NCBI GenBank assembly: GCA_002405835.1
Contig: DHMO01000025.1
Coordinates: 18,065 to 43,072 of the forward strand
Source of the DNA: Lentisphaeria bacterium UBA4640
GTDB lineage: Bacteria; Verrucomicrobiota; Lentisphaeria; Victivallales; UBA1829
Reading direction: 5' to 3'
Length of the DNA: 25,008 nucleotides
Part shown: one piece after another, positions 1 to 5,143 of the stretch
Numbering within the stretch: the stretch's first letter is position 1
Layout of the letters: each line of letters begins with the position of its first letter
Program-made: the position numbers and the translations under genes
Notes under the pieces: model-generated
Database searches by the model: none
Seen by the model: the letters and a program-made list of their open reading frames with translations, nothing else
Told to the model about the DNA's origin: nothing

Positions 1-21
1 CGAGTCTCCCCTCGAGCACCA
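1..21 (+). tRNA. 3' end of a tRNA (partial, identity unknown)
   Basis: The first 21 bases read as the end of a tRNA. Bases 1-5 (CGAGT) fit T-loop positions 56-60. CTCCC is the 3' side of the T stem, CTCGAGC the 3' side of the acceptor stem, then discriminator A and an encoded CCA at 19-21. The anticodon lies outside the window, so the amino acid cannot be assigned. A tRNA gene just before tRNA-Thr and tuf fits the tRNA-tuf arrangement known from other bacteria, where tRNA-Tyr or tRNA-Gly are common neighbours. Confidence 0.75.
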
Positions 22-84
22 TTTATCCGCTGTTCCGGTGTAGGCTCTTTTGAGGACTCGGTAAAGTGAATTACCGGATAAATG
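20..84 (+). repeat. 10-bp inverted repeat behind the first tRNA
   Basis: CATTTATCCG at 20-29 is the exact reverse complement of CGGATAAATG at 75-84. The 5' arm begins inside the CCA end of the tRNA. A shorter hairpin, CGGTAA/TTACCG (59-64 with 71-76), overlaps the 3' arm and would compete with it. No T-run follows, so this is not a typical intrinsic terminator. An A/T-only hairpin follows at 97-117. The stretch 22-127 contains no gene that I can see. Confidence 0.5.
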
Positions 85-127
85 AGTTTGAAAGTAAGAT
101 TTTTTCAAAAAAAATCTGATATTCAAT

Positions 128-155
128 TTGAAATATAGCGGAAACGCTGTATATT
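128..155 (+). promoter_or_regulatory. Sigma-70-type promoter for tRNA-Thr and tuf
   Basis: The -35 is TTGAAA (128-133) and the -10 is TATATT (150-155), with a 16-bp spacer. Initiation would fall near 162, about 38 bases before tRNA-Thr, so tRNA and tuf are probably co-transcribed. GTTTGCTG follows at 164-171, eight bases after the -10. The rpsL promoter has the same element at the same distance. AGC-GG-AAACG in the spacer is an imperfect inverted-repeat partner of CGTTTGCT. Confidence 0.7.
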
Positions 156-199
156 ATAAACTCGTTTGCTGATTGGTTCGCCGAAATGCAAACAGTTGC

Positions 200-272
<73 letters not shown>

Positions 273-275
<3 letters not shown>

Positions 276-293
276 GTTTTTTCTTAAAACTGG
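273..293 (+). other. Hairpin starting at the tRNA-Thr CCA end
   Basis: CCAGTTTT (273-280) pairs perfectly with AAAACTGG (286-293) across a TTCTT loop. The 5' arm includes the encoded CCA, so in the precursor RNA the tRNA 3' end would be paired. No T-run follows, so this is probably a processing or stability element rather than a terminator. The remaining bases up to tuf contain only its ribosome binding site, AAGGAGG. Confidence 0.5.
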
Positions 294-368
294 AAGTAGA
301 ACTCAAAACGCACGTTACATAAACGGTAAACAATAAGCCATTACTAGTCACCAGAAGGAGGCCCCGAG

Positions 369-1577
369 ATGGCAAAAGAAAAGTTTGTAAGAGAGAAGCC
401 CCACGTCAACGTTGGAACAATCGGTCACGTTGACCACGGCAAGACCACCCTGACCGCTGCGATTACGCACGTCCAGAACCTCAAGGGCCTTGCGGATTAC
501 ATTCCGTACGACCAGGTTGCGAAAGCCTCTGAATCCCAGGGACGTCGTGACTCCACGAAGATTCTGACAATCGCTACCTCCCACGTTGAATACCAGAGCG
601 ACAAGCGCCACTATGCGCACGTTGACTGCCCGGGACATGCGGACTACGTCAAGAACATGATCACCGGCGCCGCTCAGATGGACGGTGCGATCCTCGTTGT
701 CAGCGCGGTTGACGGCCCGATGCCGCAGACCCGTGAGCACATCCTCCTCGCTAAGCAGGTCGGCGTTCCCAAGATCGTCGTCTTCCTGAACAAAGTTGAC
801 CTCGTTGATGATCCGGAACTCCTCGACCTCGTCGAAATGGAAATCCGCGAACTCCTCAGCAAATATGACTTTGACGGCGACAATACCCCGATCGTCAAGG
901 GTGCTGCTTATCCCGCTCTCCAGGCGACCGATCCGAATGCTCCGGAATGCAAATGCATCCAGGACCTCATGGACGCCATCGACAGCTGGGTTCCCGAGCC
1001 GCAGCGTGAAGTTGACAAGCCGTTCCTGATGCCGATCGAAGACGTGTTCTCCATCGAAGGCCGCGGTACCGTTGTTACCGGCCGTGTCGAGCGCGGAGAA
1101 GTCAAGGTTGGCGATGTTGTCGAAATCGTCGGTATCAAACCGACCGACAAGACTACGATCACCGGCGTTGAAATGTTCCACAAGGAACTCGATAAAGGTC
1201 AGGCTGGCGATAACATCGGCTGCCTCCTCCGTGGTACCAGAAAAGACCAGGTCGAGCGCGGACAGGTTCTCGCAAAGCCGGGCACCATCACCCCGCACAC
1301 CACCTTCACCGCTGAAATCTACGTCCTCTCCAAAGAGGAAGGCGGACGTCACAGCCCGTTCTTCAGCAACTATCGTCCTCAGTTCTACTTCAGAACGACC
1401 GACGTTACCGGCGTCATCAAGCTGCCGGAAGGTGTCGAAATGGTTATGCCGGGCGACAAAGTCTCCATCGAGGTGGAACTCATTGCCCCGATCGCTATGG
1501 AAAAGACCCAGCGTTTCGCTATCCGTGAAGGCGGCCGTACGGTTGCTTCCGGACGCGTGACCGAGATTCTGAAGTAA
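369..1577 (+). CDS. tuf: Elongation factor Tu
   Basis: This GTPase delivers aminoacyl-tRNA to the ribosomal A site. The 402-residue product has the usual three-domain length. The P-loop GHVDHGKT is at residues 19-26, DCPGH at 86-90 and NKVD at 141-144. Domain 3 keeps the conserved PFFSNYRPQFYFRTTDVTG stretch. The start is fixed by AAGGAGG eight bases upstream. The oddity is switch I. Where most bacterial EF-Tu have RGITI, this protein has KILTI (64-68), preceded by a region about five residues longer than in E. coli. The Mg-coordinating Thr appears kept as T67. No tuf copy lies between fusA and rpsJ, the other common site. A second copy outside the window cannot be excluded. Confidence 0.97.
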   Translation: MAKEKFVREKPHVNVGTIGHVDHGKTTLTAAITHVQNLKGLADYIPYDQVAKASESQGRRDSTKILTIATSHVEYQSDKRHYAHVDCPGHADYVKNMITGAAQMDGAILVVSAVDGPMPQTREHILLAKQVGVPKIVVFLNKVDLVDDPELLDLVEMEIRELLSKYDFDGDNTPIVKGAAYPALQATDPNAPECKCIQDLMDAIDSWVPEPQREVDKPFLMPIEDVFSIEGRGTVVTGRVERGEVKVGDVVEIVGIKPTDKTTITGVEMFHKELDKGQAGDNIGCLLRGTRKDQVERGQVLAKPGTITPHTTFTAEIYVLSKEEGGRHSPFFSNYRPQFYFRTTDVTGVIKLPEGVEMVMPGDKVSIEVELIAPIAMEKTQRFAIREGGRTVASGRVTEILK

Positions 1578-1599
1578 TCGGAACACCATCGGATTTTAT

Positions 1600-1625
1600 C
1601 GGACGCGGCGTAAAAACCGCGTCCG
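1600..1625 (+). other. Stem-loop between tuf and rpmG
   Basis: CGGACGCGG (1600-1608) pairs perfectly with CCGCGTCCG (1617-1625) around an 8-base loop, 22 bases after the tuf stop. The stem is strong and GC-rich but no U-run follows. It may therefore protect the 3' end of tuf mRNA or reduce read-through into rpmG, rather than terminate outright. This would let tuf be expressed above its downstream neighbours, but that is inference. Confidence 0.6.
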
Positions 1626-1649
1626 GAAATCTGGATTACGGAGCTTAAA

Positions 1650-1799
1650 ATGCGTGAGATTATCACATTGGAATGCACCGAGTGCAAGCGCAGAAACTAC
1701 ACGACGACCAAGGAGAAAAGAAACACTCCCGGACGTCTTGAGAAGAAAAAATACTGCAAGTTTGACCGCAAGCACACGGTTCATAAAGAAACCAAGTAA
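1650..1799 (+). CDS. rpmG: 50S ribosomal protein L33
   Basis: This is a 49-residue basic protein beginning MREIITLECTECKRRNY, the standard L33 pattern, with TP.RLE.KKYC and KHT.HKE.K following. L33 is a small late-assembly protein near the E site of the large subunit. Zinc-binding L33 forms have four cysteines in two CxxC pairs. Here C9, C12 and C36 are present, but the fourth position is Asp39 (YCKFD), so the zinc site looks partly degenerate. The rpmG-tRNA-Trp-secE-nusG order is common in bacteria and supports the call. The gene is too short for many ORF callers but the match is unambiguous. Confidence 0.95.
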   Translation: MREIITLECTECKRRNYTTTKEKRNTPGRLEKKKYCKFDRKHTVHKETK

Positions 1800-1839
1800 T
1801 CGGTACATTCAGTAAGTACCAAACGAACTTGAAAATTAC

Positions 1840-1915
1840 AGGGGTTTAGCTCAGTTGGTAGAGCAGCGGTCTCCAAAACCGCAGGTCGGGAGTTCGAGGC
1901 TCTCAGCCCCTGCCA
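1840..1915 (+). tRNA. tRNA-Trp (anticodon CCA)
   Basis: This is a full 76-base cloverleaf. The acceptor stem AGGGGTT pairs with AGCCCCT (one wobble), then discriminator G and an encoded CCA at 1913-1915. The anticodon loop CTCCAAA lies between GCGGT and ACCGC, giving anticodon CCA for the UGG codon. G73 is the known tryptophan identity base. Placement between rpmG and secE is the classic position for tRNA-Trp in many bacterial phyla. Confidence 0.97.
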
Positions 1916-1951
1916 TTATATTACAGAACAAAGAAGAGAAGGGTTGGCATC

Positions 1952-2149
1952 ATGACAAAACTGGTCGCTGGATTGCGTTCTTTCATCCATTCGACAATCG
2001 ATGAAATGACCAAGTGCACATGGCCGGACAAACAGCAGGTGCTCGAATCCACTTTGCTGGTTATCATCGCCCTTGTTATCACCTCTATCTTTGTGGCAGG
2101 CGTGGATCAGATCCTGTTCCATGCCGTTCAGCTCGTAATAACCTTCTGA
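1952..2149 (+). CDS. secE: Preprotein translocase subunit SecE
   Basis: This is a 65-residue single-span membrane protein. SecE clamps the SecY channel in the inner membrane and is essential for Sec export. Residues 1-30 form the amphipathic N-terminal part with the signature E-M-x-K-C-T-W-P (the usual form is E..KVTWP). Residues 34-62 form one long hydrophobic helix. The length matches the short SecE of most non-enteric bacteria. It sits between tRNA-Trp and nusG, the expected partner. The start follows an AGAAGGG-type ribosome binding site. Confidence 0.95.
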   Translation: MTKLVAGLRSFIHSTIDEMTKCTWPDKQQVLESTLLVIIALVITSIFVAGVDQILFHAVQLVITF

Positions 2150-2171
2150 CAAAATCCCAGGGAGTCACACA

Positions 2172-2738
2172 ATGGACAGAAACGCTGGACAGTGGTTCGT
2201 GCTGCACGCACTCTCCGGACATGAGAACAAAGTCAGAGAGAATATTGAGACGGCACTTCGTCAGGAAGAGGCCGCTCTTCCTGTTTACGAGGTGATGATT
2301 CCTACTGAAAAAGTTTCCGAATTCAGGAAGGACAGAAAACACACTACCACCCGCAAATTTTTCCCGGGTTACGTTCTCGCCCGCATGGATCTCTACAAGC
2401 CCGACGGTGCTCTTGATGAGCGCGTTTGGTACTTCATTAAAGGCATTCAGGGCGTAATCGGGTTTATTGGCGGCAGTGACCGTCCCCAGCCTCTCTCCCA
2501 GCAGGAAGTGGACTACATTATGATGCAGACCGCTGAGCCGGAAGAGAAGGCGAAACCGAAAATTCAGTACGAAATCGGTGAAACAGTGCGAATCAAAGAC
2601 GGCGCTTTCGAAAACTTCGAAGGCATCGTTCGGAAAATCGACGCGGAGCGCGGCAAACTCGAATTGGAAGTTTCCATTTTCGGCCGTTCAACTCCCGTGG
2701 AATTGGAATTCTGGCAGGTCGTTCGCGAACAATTATAA
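2172..2738 (+). CDS. nusG: Transcription termination/antitermination factor NusG
   Basis: NusG binds RNA polymerase across the clamp, raises processivity, and links polymerase to Rho or to the ribosome through S10. The 188-residue product has an N-terminal NGN domain (about residues 6-115, beginning GQWFVLHALSGHENKVRENI). A KOW domain follows (about 133-165, containing G-x-x-V-R-I-K-D-G-A-F and F-E-G-I-V), with a conserved F-G-R-x-T-P-V-E-L end. A GGGAG ribosome binding site precedes the start. It follows secE by 22 bases and is probably co-transcribed with it. Confidence 0.96.
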   Translation: MDRNAGQWFVLHALSGHENKVRENIETALRQEEAALPVYEVMIPTEKVSEFRKDRKHTTTRKFFPGYVLARMDLYKPDGALDERVWYFIKGIQGVIGFIGGSDRPQPLSQQEVDYIMMQTAEPEEKAKPKIQYEIGETVRIKDGAFENFEGIVRKIDAERGKLELEVSIFGRSTPVELEFWQVVREQL

Positions 2739-2761
2739 TGTTCGGTTCGAAGAGTCGTTAA

Positions 2762-2767
2762 TATAAT
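2762..2767 (+). promoter_or_regulatory. Possible -10 element for the rplKAJL operon
   Basis: TATAAT at 2762-2767 is a perfect -10 hexamer in the nusG-rplK gap. The hexamer 17 bases upstream (TGTTCG, 2739-2744) is a poor -35. Initiation would fall near 2774, just before the hairpin at 2781-2811. An L11-operon promoter with an L1-responsive leader would look like this. Without a good -35 the call is tentative. Confidence 0.35.
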
Positions 2768-2780
2768 AATGACGTCGTAG

Positions 2781-2811
2781 CGTGGGAGAGATCCTGACCT
2801 CTCTGACCACG
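2781..2811 (+). promoter_or_regulatory. Leader hairpin before rplK, likely L1-binding site
   Basis: CGTGG (2781-2785) pairs with CCACG (2807-2811) and AGAGA (2787-2791) pairs with TCTCT (2800-2804). An asymmetric internal loop (G versus GA) separates the two helices. Two short helices with an asymmetric GA-rich loop, 21 bases before rplK, resemble the mRNA elements through which L1 represses its own operon by mimicking its 23S rRNA site. The shape is seen in the sequence; the regulator is inferred. Confidence 0.6.
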
Positions 2812-2832
2812 TTTACGGAAACGGAGGAACAA

Positions 2833-3261
2833 ATGGCGAAAAAGGTGACAGCGGAGATTCGTTTGCAGATTCCCGCCGGCGCAGCTAATCCGGCACCCCC
2901 TGTGGGTCCCGCGCTTGGCCAGGCTGGTGTGAACATCATGGGATTCTGCAAGGAATTCAATGCCGCAACACAGTCGCAGGCCGGAATGATCATTCCGGTT
3001 GTGATCACAGTCTACCAGGACCGCTCATTTACGTTTGTGACCAAGTCTCCCCCGGCGGCCGTTCTGATCAAGAAGGTTGCCGGACTGGCTGGCGGATCTC
3101 ACAATCCCGGACGCGAAAGCGCCGGCAAGATCACCATCAGTCAGATCAAGCAGATCGTCCAGACGAAAAAGAGCGACATCAACGCCCGCAGTGAAGAAGC
3201 CGCGATCAAAATCATCGCCGGCACTGCTCGCAGTATGGGAGTTGAGGTGATCGATGGCTAA
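2833..3261 (+). CDS. rplK: 50S ribosomal protein L11
   Basis: This is a 142-residue protein starting MAKKVTAEIRLQIPAGAANP. L11 binds the GTPase-associated region of 23S rRNA and takes part in factor binding and the RelA stringent response. The N-terminal domain carries the flexible P-x-P-P-V-G-P-A-L-G-Q loop, and the C-terminal rRNA-binding domain spans about 70-140. The start at 2833 was chosen because ACGGAGGA lies just upstream. An in-frame GTG at 2782 would add 17 unrelated residues and lies inside the leader hairpin. The last eight bases overlap rplA, so translation is probably coupled. Confidence 0.97.
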   Translation: MAKKVTAEIRLQIPAGAANPAPPVGPALGQAGVNIMGFCKEFNAATQSQAGMIIPVVITVYQDRSFTFVTKSPPAAVLIKKVAGLAGGSHNPGRESAGKITISQIKQIVQTKKSDINARSEEAAIKIIAGTARSMGVEVIDG

Positions 3262-3964
3262 GAGAAGCAAACTCTACAAATCCCAAATTGCCAAGTACGA
3301 CAAACAGACAGTCTACTCTCTCATCGAAGCGCTGAAGACATTGAAAGACATGCCGGCAGTCAAGTTCGACCAGACCGTTGAGCTGTCCTTCAAACTTGGT
3401 GTGGACCCGAAGCAGACGGATCAGACCGTCCGCGGTGCGGTTCCCCTGCCGAAAGGCACCGGCAAGAAGGTTGTCGTTACTGTCATCGCTGATGACGAGG
3501 CACTGAAACAGCAGGCGGTCGACGCCGGCGCGGATTTCATCGGATTCGACGATATCATCGCCAAAATCAAAGGCGGCTGGGTGGACTTCGATGTCCTCAT
3601 TGCCACGCCGTCCGCGATGAGTCAGGTCCGTCCGCTGGGTCGTCAGCTCGGTCCGAAAGGCCTGATGCCGAACCCGAAGACCGGTACCGTTACCGACAAG
3701 ATCGGTCACGCGGTCGCGGAGGCAAAAGCCGGACGAGTTGAATTCCGTGCCGACAAGGGCGCCTGCGTTCAGGTTCCCTGCGGAAAGCTCTCGTTTTCCG
3801 CTGAAGACCTTGCAGAAAACTGCACGGCGATCATCAAAGCGATCATCAAGGCGAAACCGGCTTCCGCGAAGGGTGTGTACATTCAGAGCTGCACGCTTTC
3901 CGCGACCATGACGCCGGGAATCAAAGTTGAAACCCGCGACATCGCGAAGGAGATGGCACAATGA
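3254..3964 (+). CDS. rplA: 50S ribosomal protein L1
   Basis: The 236-residue product is near the usual 230-235. L1 forms the mobile stalk at the E site and, in many bacteria, represses the L11-L1 mRNA. The family pattern A-x-P-x-x-M-x-x-V-R-x-L-G-R-x-L-G-P-K-G-L-M-P-N-P-K is intact near the middle, and a basic N-terminus (MAKRSKLYK) is typical. It overlaps rplK by eight bases upstream and rplJ by ATGA downstream. The hairpin at 2781-2811 is the plausible target of its autoregulation. Confidence 0.97.
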   Translation: MAKRSKLYKSQIAKYDKQTVYSLIEALKTLKDMPAVKFDQTVELSFKLGVDPKQTDQTVRGAVPLPKGTGKKVVVTVIADDEALKQQAVDAGADFIGFDDIIAKIKGGWVDFDVLIATPSAMSQVRPLGRQLGPKGLMPNPKTGTVTDKIGHAVAEAKAGRVEFRADKGACVQVPCGKLSFSAEDLAENCTAIIKAIIKAKPASAKGVYIQSCTLSATMTPGIKVETRDIAKEMAQ

Positions 3965-4488
3965 GACCGGAAAAAATCCAGCTCGCCAATGATATCGCAA
4001 ACCTGATCGTCGGGTCCCAGTATGTCTACTTCATCTCCTACAAAGGTCTGAAAAACAAGGAACTCAACCAGTTCCGCGACAAACTGTTCGATGCCGGAGC
4101 TGTCTGCCACGTCCTTAAGAACCGCATGGTTCGCAAGGTCGCGGAACTGAACGGCCTGGAAGTCCTCGCAAATGCCAAGATCACCGGCGACACTGCTGTG
4201 GTTGTCGGCCAGGGCGATGCGAGTGCGGTGGCGAAAGTCATTGATGATTTCACAACCTCCACAAAGGGTGTGATCGCTCCGAAGTGCGGTTACTTCGAGG
4301 GCGCGATGTTGACCGATTCCGAAGTCAAGGCGATTGCGTCTATGCCTTCGAAAGATCAGCTGCGTGCGCAGCTGCTTGGACTCCTTGTTGCTGTACCGAC
4401 TGGCTTGGTCAGAGTGCTTAACGCCAAGGCTTCCAGCATCGTCAACGTCATTAACGCTTACAAAAACAAGCTTGAAGAAGCAAACTGA
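3961..4488 (+). CDS. rplJ: 50S ribosomal protein L10
   Basis: This is a 175-residue protein. L10 anchors the L7/L12 dimers to 23S rRNA to form the factor-recruiting stalk. The N-terminal rRNA-binding part includes Y-F-I-S-Y-K-G-L and L-K-N-R-M-V-R. The C-terminal helix (last about 30 residues, ending NAYKNKLEEAN) is the L12-binding segment. Its ATGA start overlaps the rplA stop, and AAGGAG lies inside the rplA end. There is therefore no separate rplJ leader of the kind through which L10-L12 regulates in E. coli. Any such control must act within rplA or elsewhere. Confidence 0.95.
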   Translation: MRPEKIQLANDIANLIVGSQYVYFISYKGLKNKELNQFRDKLFDAGAVCHVLKNRMVRKVAELNGLEVLANAKITGDTAVVVGQGDASAVAKVIDDFTTSTKGVIAPKCGYFEGAMLTDSEVKAIASMPSKDQLRAQLLGLLVAVPTGLVRVLNAKASSIVNVINAYKNKLEEAN

Positions 4489-4526
4489 ACAGAAGTTCAA
4501 TTACAAAATATACGGAGGACAATATA

Positions 4527-4937
4527 ATGTCTGAGCAGGCAAATGTGGAAGTTTCGCAGGAAATGGAGCAGTTCATCTCCTACGTTGAGAAGCTCTCGGT
4601 TCTTGAGCTCTCCAAACTCGTTAAAGCGTTGGAAGAACGCCTCGGCGTGAGCGCTGCGGCTCCGGTCGCCGTCGCTGCGGCTCCGGCTGCTGCCGGTGCG
4701 GCTCCTGCCGCTGCTGCTGAAGAGCAGACTGAATTCACGGTCGTTCTCGCCGATGCCGGCGCCAGCAAGATCAACGTCATCAAGGAAGTCCGCGCCATCA
4801 CCGGTCTCGGTCTCAAAGATGCCAAGGATCTCGTTGAAGCCGCTCCGAAGGCTGTCAAAGAAGGCGTTTCCAAAGAAGACGCTCAGAAGATCAAGGAGCA
4901 GCTTGAGGCTGCGGGTGCCAAGGTCGAGGTCAAGTAA
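4527..4937 (+). CDS. rplL: 50S ribosomal protein L7/L12
   Basis: This is a 136-residue acidic stalk protein that recruits the translational GTPases. The N-terminal dimerisation helix region (about 10-40) contains LSVLELSKLVKALEERLGV. An Ala/Pro hinge follows (about 42-68, almost only A, P, G and V), then the compact C-terminal domain, with G-L-G-L-K-D-A-K-D-L-V-E and final K-E-Q-L-E-A-A-G-A-K-V-E. The hinge is longer than in E. coli, which explains the greater overall length. A strong GGAGG ribosome binding site in the 38-base gap after rplJ fits the need for several copies per ribosome. Confidence 0.97.
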   Translation: MSEQANVEVSQEMEQFISYVEKLSVLELSKLVKALEERLGVSAAAPVAVAAAPAAAGAAPAAAAEEQTEFTVVLADAGASKINVIKEVRAITGLGLKDAKDLVEAAPKAVKEGVSKEDAQKIKEQLEAAGAKVEVK

Positions 4938-4976
4938 TTGCCTCGCATCTGGTATCTGTATTAAGACTTGATGATT

Positions 4977-5016
4977 ACGGTGGGGAAATTCCCGGGAGGA
5001 AGCCCCCGCCGTTTTC
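4977..5016 (+). terminator. Terminator-like attenuator between rplL and rpoB
   Basis: ACGGTGGGG (4977-4985) pairs with CCCCGCCGT (5004-5012) with one G-U pair, and T residues continue at 5012-5015. Outer arms TTAAGAC (4961-4967) and GTCTTAA (5020-5026) are also complementary. GATGATT (4970-4976) and AATCATC (5026-5032) offer an alternative pairing. The T-run is short, so partial termination is more likely than full stop. E. coli has an attenuator at the same place, lowering rpoBC relative to ribosomal protein output. Confidence 0.6.
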
Positions 5017-5033
5017 TGCGTCTTAAATCATCC

Positions 5034-5060
5034 CCTGCGATGCGGTCTCCGCACCGCAGG
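5034..5060 (+). other. Second stem-loop before rpoB
   Basis: CCTGCG (5034-5039) pairs with CGCAGG (5055-5060) and TGCGG (5041-5045) with CCGCA (5049-5053), separated by a single A-C mismatch and closed by a TCT loop. ATTTTG follows. This could be a second weak attenuator or an RNase III-type processing site, as known between rplL and rpoB in E. coli. Its position 84 bases before the rpoB start argues against direct masking of the ribosome binding site. Confidence 0.55.
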
Positions 5061-5143
5061 ATTTTGTCACATTGAAGATCACCCGATTTTTTGTGTGAAC
5101 CGCTTACAACAGCTCCTCTCGAATCATTAGCAAGGTGGAATCA

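Noticed and set aside
97..117. A/T hairpin as an intrinsic terminator of the upstream tRNA operon
   Set aside because: The stem has almost no G-C pairs and the T-run lies inside the 5' arm rather than after the stem.
2782..2832. GTG at 2782 as an extended L11 start
   Set aside because: The 17 added residues do not resemble L11, and the segment is a hairpin leader. ACGGAGGA just before 2833 marks the true start.
5135..5143. GTG at 5135 as the rpoB start
   Set aside because: It overlaps the AAGGTGG that serves as ribosome binding site for the ATG at 5144.
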